Origin: Saururus chinensis
Taxonomy: Eukaryota > Streptophyta > Magnoliopsida > Piperales > Saururaceae
Direction of reading: 5' to 3'
Length of the DNA stretch: 64,000 nt
NCBI GenBank assembly: GCA_035235625.1
Contig: CP141149.1
Location: forward strand, 20,029,893-20,093,892
Each line of letters opens with the position of its first letter. Positions within the stretch are counted from its first letter, which is position 1. Both the position numbers and the translations under genes were made by a program. Of the stretch, positions 34,836 to 46,490 are shown in pieces. The notes under the pieces were generated by a model. It searched no databases and had not been told where the DNA came from. It saw nothing but the letters and a program-made list of their open reading frames with translations.

Positions 34836-36061
34836 TAGGGCTGTAAATGAGCCGAGCTAGCTCGTGAGCAAACTCAGCTCGGTTAGGCTCGGCTCGAGTT
34901 AAACTCAACTCAAATCAGGCTCGACTCGAACTCGATTCGAGCTCGAATAAGTTCGAGCTGAGCTTGAGCCGACCCCTGCTCGACTCGGCTTGGCTCGAAT
35001 AAAACTCGAACTCGATGCTACTCGACCTCGACCTCGAACTCGAATATAATTTTAAAATTATATATAAATAATGTATATATATGCATATTTTATATAAACA
35101 TAATTGTTAATTTAAATACATATTTATAAGATACTCCCTCCATTCTTAGATTAATAGCTCTATTTGATTAGTTCATTTTGAAAATTTTAATTGAGTTATT
35201 AATCTAAGACGAATGGAATATATAAAATGACATATAATCACATATTTATATACTAATACTATGTATCTTATTGATATATGAGACCCGTTTATATGAGTCA
35301 AGGCTCACTCACGACTATGTGAGTATAGATGTCTTACATCATCATATTACGATATAAGAAGCATGACATTTGTGGACCAACCTTAGTTTAGAAAAGAATG
35401 ATTAGATATTAAGAATAATTAGATATTCTTTAAAAGTTGAAGCATGACATTGGGACCATCCTTATCTTACAAAATGTATATCTTTTTACATGTACTTCGG
35501 AATTTTTTAGAGGCACACTAAGATTATAGAATAACTTTATTATTAGTGATTTATAAGCATGTAAAGAAAAGAAAACACAAAAAAGTAGATGACAATGTTG
35601 CCTAAATATTTTTTTATTTTTTACATCTTTTTTAGTGATTATATGTACATAAAGAGAGAAAAATAATAATGTTGCATTTTTTTAGCATATGTAACTAAAA
35701 CTTATTTGTCATAGTTTTTTTCTTTCATAGTGACTATAATCAAATATTCACGGTGTAGTCATAATACTTGTTGAAGTATATTAATTAATACTTAATACTA
35801 AAATTATATTAGTACATGTGATACTTTATATACTTTATATTTATATATAAATTATTTTTATTTTTTTAGTTCGAGCCCAGTTTGAGTCAAGGCTTATGAT
35901 TCACTTATTCAAGTTCGAGCTCGAGCTCGAGCCTAGCTTTGGATTTCTAAATCGAGCCGAACTCGAGCTGAAAAGTTCGAGTTTATTCGACCTTCGAGCC
36001 AAGCTTCAACAGTTCGAGTTCGAGCCGAAATAGCCTAACACTCGGCTCGTTAACACCCCTA
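34836..36061. mobile_element. hAT-type MITE, 1.2 kb, with Ser-codon-like gctcga repeats
   Basis: The ends 'tagggctgtaaatgagccg' and (reverse) 'taggggtgttaacgagccg' are inverted, flanked by CTATAGG and CTATAAGG. Both arms hold many 'gctcgaactcga' words, so they can fold together over some 200 bases. A small Stowaway-like element sits at 35132-35221. It lies just beyond the stop of the AAA-ATPase pseudogene. A shorter relative is at 44977-45591. Confidence 0.8.
35132..35221. mobile_element. Short Stowaway-like MITE nested in a hAT MITE
   Basis: About 90 bases run from 'tactccctccattcttaga' to 'tctaagacgaatggaata', with mirrored halves. It is a very short family member, inserted after the host MITE was in place. 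Confidence 0.7.
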
Positions 36062-37839
36062 CTATAAGGCAAGGTGACACAAAAAACCAAGTTCTAAATA
36101 AAAATTTATTTTTCTCGTAAGTCATCAATGTTTCCTTCCTTCTTTGCCTGCGTCTGATCTGATTTTCCATTTTCTGCCTGGACCAGTGCTTCTTCCCTTG
36201 CCCTGCATAAAGCTTCAATCAGGCTCTCGAGGCACTTACTTCTGCTCTCCTCTTCATCCTCTTGGTCATCGCGAGGAGTGCTCTTGGGCATCAAATTCTC
36301 GGCCACATCCGCCGGTGCCAACTTCACATCTTCCGCCTCTATCAGCTCCTTCTGTTGGGCTTTGTTTTGTATTAAAACATAAGGTGGCCCAACTATCTCA
36401 ATTGATACTGTTTTAGGCTTTTATAAAACTGTTTGGGTAATGGGCCTGAGTCAGAATACCCATTAAGCTGTGGTTTTAAGTGGCAAATCTGAACCGTTGC
36501 ATGACCTATGGATGGACGGTCATGATTCTAGGGTTCTTAACAGTGGTGTCCTGGTTTAGTTATAAATACACCATTAGCCATCATAATTCGGTGTCTTAAG
36601 CGAGATTACTCTCAGCCAAATTCTAAACCAGAAATACTATTGTGATTCTAAAGAAGATTAGTTGATTCTGAAGTGGATTAGCTGAAGATCAAGCTTACTT
36701 GAAGAGGTTCTCAATTACAATGGCTACAGGTATGCCTAATGTAAGGACCCTCATCTTTAAACCGGGTTTTGGTTTTCTTTAATTATGAGTTATCGTGAGA
36801 TTTACGTGTTTTCTGATCTTATTCGGTGATTTCATAAATAAATAGTGTTTGTGATGGTTTTAACCAAAATTAACTTCAATATTAGTGGTTTTAAGTGATT
36901 TTAAACCAAATGTGAATTTTTGGAATTTTTCGGAATTTTCACTATTTTCCCAAAAATTAGGGTTTTGGCGGGACCCCTGTGGGCCCCACCGTCGAAAATT
37001 TTATTTTTGTGTCAAATAAACCTAGACATATACTTAAGGTCACACAAAAAAATTTAGAATTTTATTAGGCTTAATTTGTGCTTAAATTTGCAAAATACCC
37101 ACTTTTAGCCTACTTTTCATATTTACACCCTAAAACTTACCTATGCATACCACAACCCTTACTATAAAAGGGCAAACCAGAGCCATTTCCATTTTTGGGA
37201 ATAGGCTAAGGAAGGAGGGCTGGCCTAATCTCTACTTAGGCCCGAATTAGAAGCCGATTAAGGTAAGCTTACTCTAATTAAGCACTAATCCTAGTCTTTC
37301 TTCTTAATTTCTTCCAAATCTACCATTTTCCCTTGATTCAATTCGTTTTTAACCATCAAAAGCTACTGATTTGTGTTTTACTACAAACCCTAACATTCAA
37401 AATTCGATTTTTACTACCAACAAGCCCTAGATCTAAGATTTAATTAGGGATTTCTTGGGTAAATCGATTTCTATTAGAGTTTAATTCAAACTCATTGTGT
37501 TTTCAAGGATTTCAAGAAGGGTGACTCTTCAATCCGAGCTTAATCAAGTGCTGAGGTAATGGGTCTTCGAAATCTCTGTTTATCCATGGTAAAACTCTTC
37601 ATTTTTGGCTTATTTCGAAATGGTTTGCTTGATTTAGGGTGTTAATAGTAAGATTAGAAAATAGAATTATTTAATCCCGATTTCTTAGGGTTTTGCATTA
37701 TTATGGTATGGTTTGATGTTCTGGAAGTCAAAGAGGACTTTTGATGATGATTAGGGTGTTAGATGTGGATTTGAAGTGTTATCTATGGTGTTTCGGTTTG
37801 GATTTGCGAAAGGAAGAAGATGACTGTTCTGCCGTGTTG

Positions 37840-37950
37840 GCGATCGATCGGCCTTGCAGGGCGATTGATCGGCTGAACTGTAAATTTCAAATTTTTGCGT
37901 GTAACCGATCGAACAGCCTGAAGGGCGATCGATCGGCTACACAGAAAATT
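37840..37950. repeat. Cluster of cgatcgatcgg palindromes in the solo LTR
   Basis: Four words of the type 'gcgatcgatcggc' or 'gcgattgatcggc' occur within about 100 bases, in two pairs related by a spacer with 'cctgaagg' or 'cttgcagg'. The cluster lies downstream of the presumed transcript start of the LTR. Function unknown. Confidence 0.55.
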
Positions 37951-39192
37951 GCATGTTGTGCATATGATGTCTATTTTGATGATTCCACTTTAGCTTGCCA
38001 ATTTTATATGATTGTGGAGTGTTTTAAGCTATGTTAGGCTACTGGAAATGCATGCTAGTGAGTTTATGGAGTTGAGATATATGCTTAGAGATGGTGGAAT
38101 GACTTATGTTTTGAGGCATGATGTTGGAATCGTTATCTTGAAATTACGAATGGTTGTTTCCCTTTGGTTAAGCATATTTTCAGTAGGACTACAATCATTG
38201 TTGGACTGATTTGTCATGATAGATTGAGGTTAGTGGTGTGTGGATGTTGGTGAATGCCATGACTCAATGATGAAATAAGTGATGTTATATGTGTTTAGCC
38301 TTTGTGGTTGAGTTTTGAATTTAGATATGATTTCAACGATTCTTCTTCTATGATTTCCGCTGGAATTCATGTTTGGATAGAGATTCACATGTGTAGTGTG
38401 GTAGTGAGTTGATTTTTAAGCATGTTGATATGCATTTTGTGAAATGCTTCTACTAGATACACACACACATGTGGGGTTAAATGATGATGTTGAAGCTTAA
38501 TATTGTGATTATGAATGATGCATTAGGGGCTAGTGAGAGCACTTATCATGGATTAGGATTCATGTATGCTTTGCCCATGTATGTACCATGCTGCATGCAT
38601 CATGAAAATGGATTTCCAATTGAGGCTTTATCGTGATTAATCGAATTTGACCGATTGGATGCAATGTGATGGAATTGTGTGCCGGATTGATCGGTCGTGG
38701 ATTAATCGCAAGTTGATTGGTCTGAAATGACATGTTTTGATTTGGAGTTCCTGTGTGGAACGATTTGAAGTTCCTGTGTGGAACGAGTGCACTCCCCGGG
38801 TTGAGTCTTGTTAAATGGAATGATGTGGGGACGAGTTGTGTACTTGTCTTGCGGATATGTGAGAATATTATTATGACTGTCATCTGGACCCTGAGAATCC
38901 AGTGTGGTATGCCGTGTGCACCCCGCTACCACGTGTTCTAGGGTTCTCTGTGTGAGAACTCGGGCTCTTCCCTCCGCAGGAGATGTCCCTGGGCGAACAC
39001 CCCTGCTCTAGATTCTCTGTGTGAGAATGGGACATCCTTGGCCAGGATCGTCCAAGGCGAGCAGTATTAGGGATTGACAACCCTGATCTTTCTTGAATTC
39101 TTGTGTAGAATTTTGGATCATGACACGCCTTCGTGGCCTTGTCTATGCTCCCGTCTGTGTGATTACTCCTTAGTGGAGGTTGTGATGATATA

Positions 39193-39745
39193 ATGCATGA
39201 TGAAATATGTATGTTAGAGATACATTCATGCATGGTGTTAAGATATAATGCATGTGGGAAATATGTATGTTAGAGATACATCCATGCAGGATTGGTTATG
39301 ATGTGAATGCATGTGGGAATATGTATGTTAGAGATACATCCATGCAGATTGTGATGATATTTTGCATGTGGGAATATGTATGTTAGAGATACATCCATGC
39401 AGGATTGGTTATGATGTGAATGCATGTGGGAATATGTATGTTAGAGATACATCCATGCAGATTGTGATGATATTATGCATGTGGGAATATGTATGTTAGA
39501 GATACATCCATGCAGGATTGGTTATGATGTGAATGCATGTGGGAATATGTATGTTAGAGATACATCCATGCAGATTGTGATGATATTATGCATGTGGGAA
39601 TATGTATGTTAGAGATACATCCATGCAGGATTGGTTATAATGTGAATGCATGTGGGAATATGTATGTTAGAGATACATCCATGCATGTTGATTTTGATGT
39701 TATGCATGTAGAATATGTATGTTAGAGATACATCCATGCAGGTTG
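39193..39745. repeat. Ten tandem units of about 57 bp in the solo LTR
   Basis: Every unit holds 'tatgttagagatacat' followed by 'ccatgca'. Two unit types alternate ('ggattggttatgatgtgaa' and 'gattgtgatgatatt'), which gives a higher-order period near 113 bases. The inner units are nearly identical, so the array probably spread by unequal exchange. The regular alternation and the lack of unique spacers exclude a CRISPR. Confidence 0.9.
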
Positions 39746-40424
39746 AATTATGCATTATGATGCAGTTTTTAAGTGATGTGAATGTGTGATCAGAAAGTGA
39801 TGCACCATGTAAATCTTTGATCTGAACGATCTCATTACTATGCTATCGTATTTTCAACATTGACAGTGATATTAAAACCATTGCTGAGTTTTGTTAAACT
39901 CACCCCTCTTTTTGTGTTTTGATTTGGGGCTGCGTGGTGCAACACACAGACGGACAGGATTGCCTCTTTGAGGAAAGGTCAGAGATAGCTTGGGTGTGAT
40001 GATGGAGATCGTTGTGTGACTTACTTTTGTTTGTTTCATAGTTTATGTTAGAACCTTTGTGTAGGGTTCTTGTTTTGGATTTATGTCATATTTTACAGTT
40101 GTGATGCTTATGACTTACTTTGAGCCGGTGTGGGCTTTACTTAACTAAGTTTGTGGGTTTGAGATTGTTGTTTACTTTGTGATAAGCAACACCTTTTTCC
40201 TTCCCTTTTATTTACTCTTGCTCAAAGGATTGTGTACACTCCGTGTTTCTGTTAATCGCCCGTGGTTAGGGTTAAGTCTTCCACTAGATCGTTTCTCAAT
40301 TTTCACTTCGTCGCCCCCGCGCGCTTGACCGGCCTTTGGACCGAGTTCGGCTCGGGTCAGGCATCGCCGGGGCGTGACACCTAATCCCTGTATTAAAGTC
40401 TATCAATTGGTATCGGAGCTGGTT

Positions 40425-40902
40425 GGATACACAAATGCAGACTTTGCTGGTTGTGTTGACTTGAAAAAGTCGACATCGGGTTACATTTTCCTTTTGGCAG
40501 CCGGTGCTGTCTCTTGGAAAAGTATTAAGCAAAACCCTTACAGCGTCGTCGACTATGGAGGCAGAGTTTGTTGCTTGTTATGAGGGCACGTCACATGCTA
40601 CTTGGCTGATGAACTTTGTCACAAGACTTACTATTATGGATTCCATATCTAGGCCGTTAAAGATGTTCTGTGATAATAGTGCTGCTGTGTTTTTCACGAA
40701 GAACAATAAGAGTGGAAGTCGAAGTAAGCACATCGACATCAAGTATCTTGTTGTTCGGGATCGTGTTAAAGAAGGGACAGTTGTTATTGAGCATATAGGT
40801 ACTGAGCTTATGGTTGTTGATCTAATGACCAAGGGCTTACCCCCTTCTCTGTTTAAGAGTCATGTGGATCGTATGGGTCTTATTAGCTCATTGTGCATTT
40901 GA
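40425..40902 (+). pseudogene. Copia RNase H region (fossil)
   Basis: Recognisable family blocks are GYTNADFAGCVDLKKSTSGY, EAEFVACYEG, FCDNSAAVFF and SKHIDIKYLVVRDRV. These are the RNase H end of Copia Pol. It is part of the broken element at 36353-41771. Confidence 0.85.
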
Positions 40903-41364
40903 TTTTGCTTATGTACTTCTGGACTTTACTCATTCATCATAGTAGTTACAGTTTCTTTTCTCGTTGTGTCTCATTTTTCAGTGCACTTAAGTGTGAGACA
41001 ATATTTGCAAAATGAGTGGGAGCATGCCTTCACTCATCAATATGTTTTGCCACATATAGCACTCAAATAGAATGAATTAGTTGCATTGTGATACATGGAA
41101 GGGAATGTTCTCCTTTGAGGACATAACCGCCTTGATTCATGCGATTATGACATTTTGTAAGAGTATAAAGTTACCACATACAGTTCGAAGGGTATTATTT
41201 TTCAAACATTGTATGCGCATACGAAAGTCATTTTAAAGTTTCCCATTACCCACTTGGTTATTTTTTAACTCAAATATTTTTTCTCAAATTTAGTTTAATT
41301 GAGCCAAGTGGGAGATTTTATTCTTTCTATGGCTCAATTGAGAAGTTGTGCCAAGTGGAAGAAT

Positions 41365-41771
41365 GTTGGGCTTTGTTTTGTATTAAAACATAAGGTGGCC
41401 CAACTATCTCAATTGATACTGTTTTGGGCTTTTATAAAACTGTCTGGGTAATGGGCCTGAGTCAGAATACCCATTAAGCTGTGGTTTTAAGTGGCAAATC
41501 TGAATCGTTGGATGACCTATAGATAGACGGTCATGATTCTAGGGTTCTTAACAGTGGTGTCTTGGTTTAGTTATAAATACATCATTAGCCATCCTAATTC
41601 GGTGTTTTAAGCGAGATTACTCTCAGCCAAATTCTAAACCAGAAATACTATTGTGATTCTGAAGAAGATTAGTTGATTCTGAAGTGGATTAGCTGAAGAT
41701 CAAGCTTACTTGAAGAGGTTCTCAATTACAATGGCTACAGGTATGCCTAATCCCTGTATTAAAGTCTATCA
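41365..41771 (+). repeat. Copia 3' LTR
   Basis: It is 407 bases from TGTTGGGCTTTG to 'aaagtctatca', whole. It preserves the undisturbed site where the solo LTR entered the 5' LTR. The stretch 40903-41364 before it is the untranslated 3' part of the element. Confidence 0.92.
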
Positions 41772-43007
41772 CCTTCACCTTCTCGAACAACGGGTGGTGT
41801 TCCAATAATAAGTAGTTCTTAGCCAGTATTTTAAAGGCTTGAAAGCAGCATTACGACATCTCGAGATGCACATCCATCCTCCCCCTTCTAGTAAGTGCCG
41901 GATCCAGCTTTTCAATGTGGTTGGTAGTGAAGACGATGAGCCTCTCTCCTCTGCAAGAGGACCAGAGGCCGTCAATGAAGTTTAGCAGCCCCGACAGCGT
42001 CACCTTCCCCCCTTTGTTCTCCTCCTCCTTCTTCGCTCCCTGTGGGAGCTCGCCTTCCTCCTCCGCCTTGTCCTCCTTCTTCCTCTTCCCTGACAGATCC
42101 TCTCAGCAATCGATGTCCTTGATCACGATGATCGACTTGCTCGTCGTCTCGATGAGCAGCTTTCTCATCTCCGTGTTGTCCTTCACCGCCGTCAACTCCA
42201 GGTCGTAGACATCGTAGTCCAAGTGATTTGCCATGACTGCGATCATTGTCGACTTCCCGGTCCCAGGAGGCCCATACAGTAGATACCCACGCTTCCAGGC
42301 CCTCCCAATCCGGGCGTAGAAGTCCTTGCCGTCCCTGAAGCTCTCCAGGTCCTGGATGATCGCCGCCTTCTTGTCAGGGTGCATGGCCACCTTATAGAAC
42401 GTGGCCGGGTGCTCGAACACCACATGACTCCAATGCAACTTTTTGAATCCGTACCCGCCCTGCCCGGAGCTGTTGGTGAAGAGTTTCTGCTGCCTGTTCC
42501 TCGCCTCGATGGCTATTGCCTCTTCCATCACGTGCTTGAGATAGTCCTCCATAGCCGACCTGTTGGCTCGATGAAAGGTGAGCCGGTAGTACTTCTGGTC
42601 ATCCTGACCAGGGAAAATGTTGATGGTGGTCCCACGGGATATGGTCTTGCGGGAGGTCCACCAAATCTTGATGCCCCGGAACTCGTTGGTGACCTATCGT
42701 AGTCAACGAGGCCGAGGACTAGGTTGTTGCTATCCTTGCGGACGTCGGCGGTGAGGCGCTTGGCGTCCTTGGAGGTGGTGGCACTAAGGGAGGTCCGGAT
42801 AGCGTCGTAGGCCTCGCTGCGCTTGAATCTTTCGCCTGTGTACTCATGGAAGGTGACCTCGACGTAGGGGTAGATGAGACGCCAGAGCTGGTGAGAGTAT
42901 TTCTGCACGTTGGAGTCGACGCTATGGGGTAAGAACTGGCGGGCCATGGCCCAAATGAACATGAGGCTGGCTATGGCCTGGTACAGCCCGCTCCATTGTT
43001 TGACCAT

Positions 43008-44976
43008 AACTCCGGCTCATGGAAGGTTGATTCAATATGTACGAGGGTATACACGTTAAAATGGGTATAAACCCTTTTATAAATAAAAAAAATATTATAA
43101 ATAATAATATATTATTATAATATTTTTAGAGCATAATAAAATTATATAATGTCGTATCAATCGATACGTGTATTTTAAAATTAGTTCATTCATAACCATA
43201 TATTATTATGTTCTCCATCCCATTTAAATTATTAGTCATTCTTTCTTATATTAAGTACTTTAAAATTAATTTATTTTAAAAATAAATAATATGTTTAATA
43301 TGAGTTTAAATTATATGTTTAAATAAATATATATTTGTGGAGCACTATATGTAAAACAAAATTTTATGTAAATTATATAGACCTACCCGTATTGATCTCA
43401 TATAACTTTAAAAATAATTTTTTTAAATAACTAAAAATTAAATTTTCAAAGAAGTTGGACTTGAATTGTGTATTTATTTTTAAGAAAAAAATAAAAAAAA
43501 ATATTTTTTTAATTTAAAAATAATTTTTAAATTAAAAAAATTATTTTTAAATTATAATATTAATATGTATCAGCCGTATCGATATAATACAACTGATATG
43601 ACTAATATATATTAACATTTTCTGTAAAATCGTATCGTTTTTCATACCATATCGATATAAACCGATACGGCCTCCTATGCTCCGGGCCTCGTCCTTCTTT
43701 CGGGCCTCGTCCTTCTTTAAAGCTGCACTGAGTGCTTTATAAAGGCAGTATAAGGCCTGGGATGGGGACGTACGTCATAAGGGTGATAACCGTGCATGAT
43801 GGCATAGGGCATGAATCAGTGCATGATGCATGGACGGGACAAGACAACGCAGTGCTTCCTAATGCCAATTTTATGTAGAAGCTGAGATGAGGTTGCCTTG
43901 GTGGTCAAGTAGACGTAAGCCGATGCTGTTTTCGCATGCAGTTTCGATCTTGCTGTGGTGTGACTCATGTCACACGGACTCTTTTAGTTTCTTAGCAGTC
44001 ACATCCACTTAATTCATAGCTTATAAAAACTACATGCAACAACTCGACAGCATTATAAGATTTGGAGCAATAGAGTATAAGGTTGAGTGAATATTTGTCA
44101 AGAAAGATAGAAATACAATTAAGGGTTCTTTTAGTAGTACTGTTATCTATCGAAGACGGTCTAAGTTTTTTTATTAGTCTCTTCGCCCCTTCTATTCTCT
44201 ATATATTACCCACACATACCTTTTTTTTCTTCTATTTTTTTTTCTGGTGGTGATGCCGACATATGCAGCTGCACTGTCGATAGTGTATAGATCTCGCCAC
44301 CAACCATACTTTTATTCTTATTTTATCGGATTTAAAGAAGAAAATTGAAGTAGGCGGCAGCCGTCGTTGTAGGGAAGTATGTTTTTTATGCTTCCTTAAG
44401 CTAGAGTGTAAGAAATATATGTCAAGCATTTATTTTGGATATTGTTGGCATATAAGTTAGTGCAGTAATTGATATTTATATTAATATATACTAGCATGTG
44501 CACTATCAATCTTGAAAAATAAATTTTCATATATATTTTTTATTCTTTGCTCATGGTTAGAATAGAATATGAAAAATGCTTCCTTGTAGTAGTAAGGGAA
44601 AGGAAGACCATATGCATATCGGTGTAAGAAAAAAATAATTTGTCTTATTAATTTTAATGACCAAGGCTTAGTGAAAAAATAAGAGGCTACCACATCACTA
44701 AGTAGTGGAAGAAAAACTTGGGAATATTATCTAATAATTCCTAATATTTTCCCTTCTACATGTTCATTATTCATGTAATGTGGTCTTGAAAATATAAATA
44801 ATAGATGGGGTGGGTATAAGAGTTTTTAAGATATTAAATAAGAGGGTAATAGGCATACTTAAACTTTATTTTGGGGATCAATAATTGTATTCTTTAAGAT
44901 TTTTATTCCATGGTCCATTCAAATTCTAACACTAACATTAGCTCAGGGTACAGTCTTCCTATAAAAGTCACCTATG
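43008..44976. other. Intergenic, AT-rich, no gene seen
   Basis: 43060-43660 is very AT-rich and includes a decayed Stowaway-like half ('ctccatcccatttaaatta' at 43212). Its end words around 'gtatcgatataa' recur in both directions at 43155 and 43590-43670, perhaps a decayed element. 43680-44100 is of mixed composition with a tandem 'gggcctcgtccttcttt'. The upstream side of the AAA pseudogene shows no clear promoter. Confidence 0.4.
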
Positions 44977-45591
44977 TAAGGTGTTAAAGTAAGCTCAAAA
45001 CTTTAACTCAGCTCTCGTTCGATTTTGAACTTGAAGTTAGTAAAGGCAAGTTCAAACATACTGGTGTTCAGCTAGGTTTAAAACTCGAGAAAAGCTTAAA
45101 CTCATATTATTTAAATTATTTTTTTCAAATATATATATATATATAGAGGGAGAGAGAGAGATATTTCATGTCTCCCAAGTTTCATTTTCTTCTATCAAAT
45201 GTATCATTTTCACTTTTTTAATGTATAACTACCTTCGACTTTTTGTTAAAGGAAATATATAATACGTCTTGAGAACTATAACTATTTTTTATAAAACCTT
45301 ATTCCCTTTGTCTTGTATTAATAGTTTAAATTAGAAAATTAAAATTAATTAAAACTAATTTTTTAGTTTTGTATTCCTAACACATTGAACCACTTTCTAA
45401 TATATTCATAATAATATTATTTCTTTAATACTTTTGGGCTACCAATTGCAAAACTAAGCAAGGATAATAAGGTAAAACAACTCAATTTTACTCGAGCTCA
45501 ACTCAAACTCAACTCGACCTCGAAAGTAAAGTTTCAAGCTCAAGTCCAAACAATCTAAACTTCAACAATACTCGCCTTGTTAACACTCTTA
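44977..45591. mobile_element. Decayed hAT-type MITE, relative of 34836-36061
   Basis: The ends 'taaggtgttaaagtaagctc' and (reverse) 'taagagtgttaacaaggcg' are inverted. The flanks CACCTATG and TACCTATA share six of eight bases. The right arm still has 'actcgagctcaactc' words as in the longer relative. A short TA/GA microsatellite lies at 45128-45162. Confidence 0.6.
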
Positions 45592-46275
45592 TACCTATAC
45601 TTACCTGGTAAAAATTGCAAGGGCCCAAATTCTCACTTTGTTGTAGCAAAATTTTAAAAATGAATTATTTGCCTTTTCTTTTACAATTCTTCAAGCTTTG
45701 ATTTGTAGGTACTCAAACTTATTTTTGGGATATAAAAGCTATTAAAAATAGAAAAGTACAGAAGAAGATGGGTTTGCTATGCCCCAGGCTCTTTGGTTCT
45801 GCATTTATTATTTTGTGTAATTAGTGGAGAAACCGAGGTGTACCAATGAGAAATGCCTTCAAGATCATGACAAAAATACGCTCCGCGAGGGCTTCAAACA
45901 CCAAAGTTATTTATATGAAAATTAATCATTACGAAGGAATAAAATCATGCAAAAACACACTCTTGGTAGGAAACATTTTATGTGTTCTTTAAGTACATGA
46001 CTGCTTCATCATAAGGAATATATGAGAATCGTAAGGAATACACCATAGCCATTGATATTTTAAATATATGACTCATATATTAACGCACATTAGTGAGCTA
46101 GTGTGTATACTACCGATTTTCTAGATGAACAACTCGTAGGGGGCATAGTAATCTCTCAAAAGTGAAAAAGGGAGTTGCCATCATAACTTGGCCGATCTAA
46201 TTTAAGCTTTGATTCTCACGAGGAATCAACTTACATTCTCAAACAGTATGAAAATCAACTTACATTTTCATATTA

Positions 46276-46490
46276 ATGGCTCTATTTAAAAATATCATTT
46301 TCCTTTTCATATTAATGGCTCTATTTAAAAAAATATTTACATCATATTAATAGCTCCATTTGGATCAGTTTAAGTGATTTGACACTTAAAAAAGTATCTC
46401 AGAAGCTTAATTTTTATTCTCTTAATGTCTAATAAAAAATATTATTTTTCTAAATAGAGCCATTAATACAAGACAAAGAGACTACGAGTA
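46276..46490. mobile_element. Decayed Stowaway-like MITE
   Basis: 'tattaatggctctattta' occurs at 46278 and 46308 and a third variant at 46345. The mirrored 'aaatagagccattaatac' ends the element near 46475. The left end appears to have been duplicated twice. Confidence 0.6.

Larger units (their letters stand above)
36740..40379 (+). mobile_element. Ty3/gypsy-like solo LTR, 3.6 kb, nested in the Copia LTR
   Basis: It starts TGTAAGGACCCTCATC and ends 'ggggcgtgaca', with an exact 5-bp duplication CCTAA on both sides (36735-36739 and 40380-40384). The uninterrupted site is preserved in the other Copia LTR. TATA-like 'actataaaaggg' is at 37160. There is no coding part. It is a solo LTR, younger than the Copia element. 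Length and ends suggest a large-LTR Gypsy lineage such as Tekay/Del, which is only an inference. Confidence 0.9.
36353..40405 (+). repeat. Copia 5' LTR, split by a solo LTR
   Basis: The two parts are 36353-36739 and 40385-40405, about 408 bases together after removing the insertion and its target duplication. TATA-like 'gttataaatacacc' lies at 36560. It matches the 3' LTR throughout. Confidence 0.9.
36353..41771 (+). mobile_element. Ty1/copia element, broken, inserted in the AAA-ATPase pseudogene
   Basis: Two direct LTRs begin TGTTGGGCTTTG and end 'aaagtctatca'. They are flanked by an exact 5-bp duplication CCTTC of the host gene (36348-36352 and 41772-41776). After the first LTR comes 'ttggtatcggagct', a primer site fitting initiator-Met tRNA. 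The only coding part visible is the reverse transcriptase-linked RNase H region (about 40425-40900), so it is a broken, non-autonomous fossil. A purine-rich tract precedes the second LTR. The LTRs differ at about 12 of 407 positions (near 3 percent), which at 1.3e-8 changes per site per year suggests about 1 million years. A Gypsy-like solo LTR sits inside the first LTR. Confidence 0.92.
36106..43007 (-). pseudogene. AAA-ATPase (BCS1-like, plant At3g28580/HSR4 type) pseudogene
   Basis: It starts MVKQWSGLYQAIASLMFIWA at 43007 and follows the intact neighbour (47795-49255) along its length at clearly high identity. The visible breaks are a frame change near 42700 within the AAA-associated region and an in-frame stop just after DIDC near 42105. 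There is a further stop after HLEMS near 41860, and a Copia insertion at 36353-41771 close to the C-terminal end. The last part, LAPADVAENLMPKSTPRD to REK, ends at 36106. Walker A GPPGTGKS is kept. Walker B reads IIVIKDID, with Lys in place of the catalytic Glu of the neighbour's IILIEDID. The gene had no introns. The order of decay is not certain, but the Lys change and the stops may predate or follow the insertion. Confidence 0.9.

Noticed and set aside
39193-39745. CRISPR-like array
   Set aside because: There are no unique spacers, the inter-unit parts alternate between two sequences, and the host is a plant. It is an LTR tandem repeat.
41915-42702. Plus-strand open frames over the AAA-ATPase pseudogene and its intact sister (48641-49282)
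   Set aside because: Shadows of the minus-strand genes; no family motifs.
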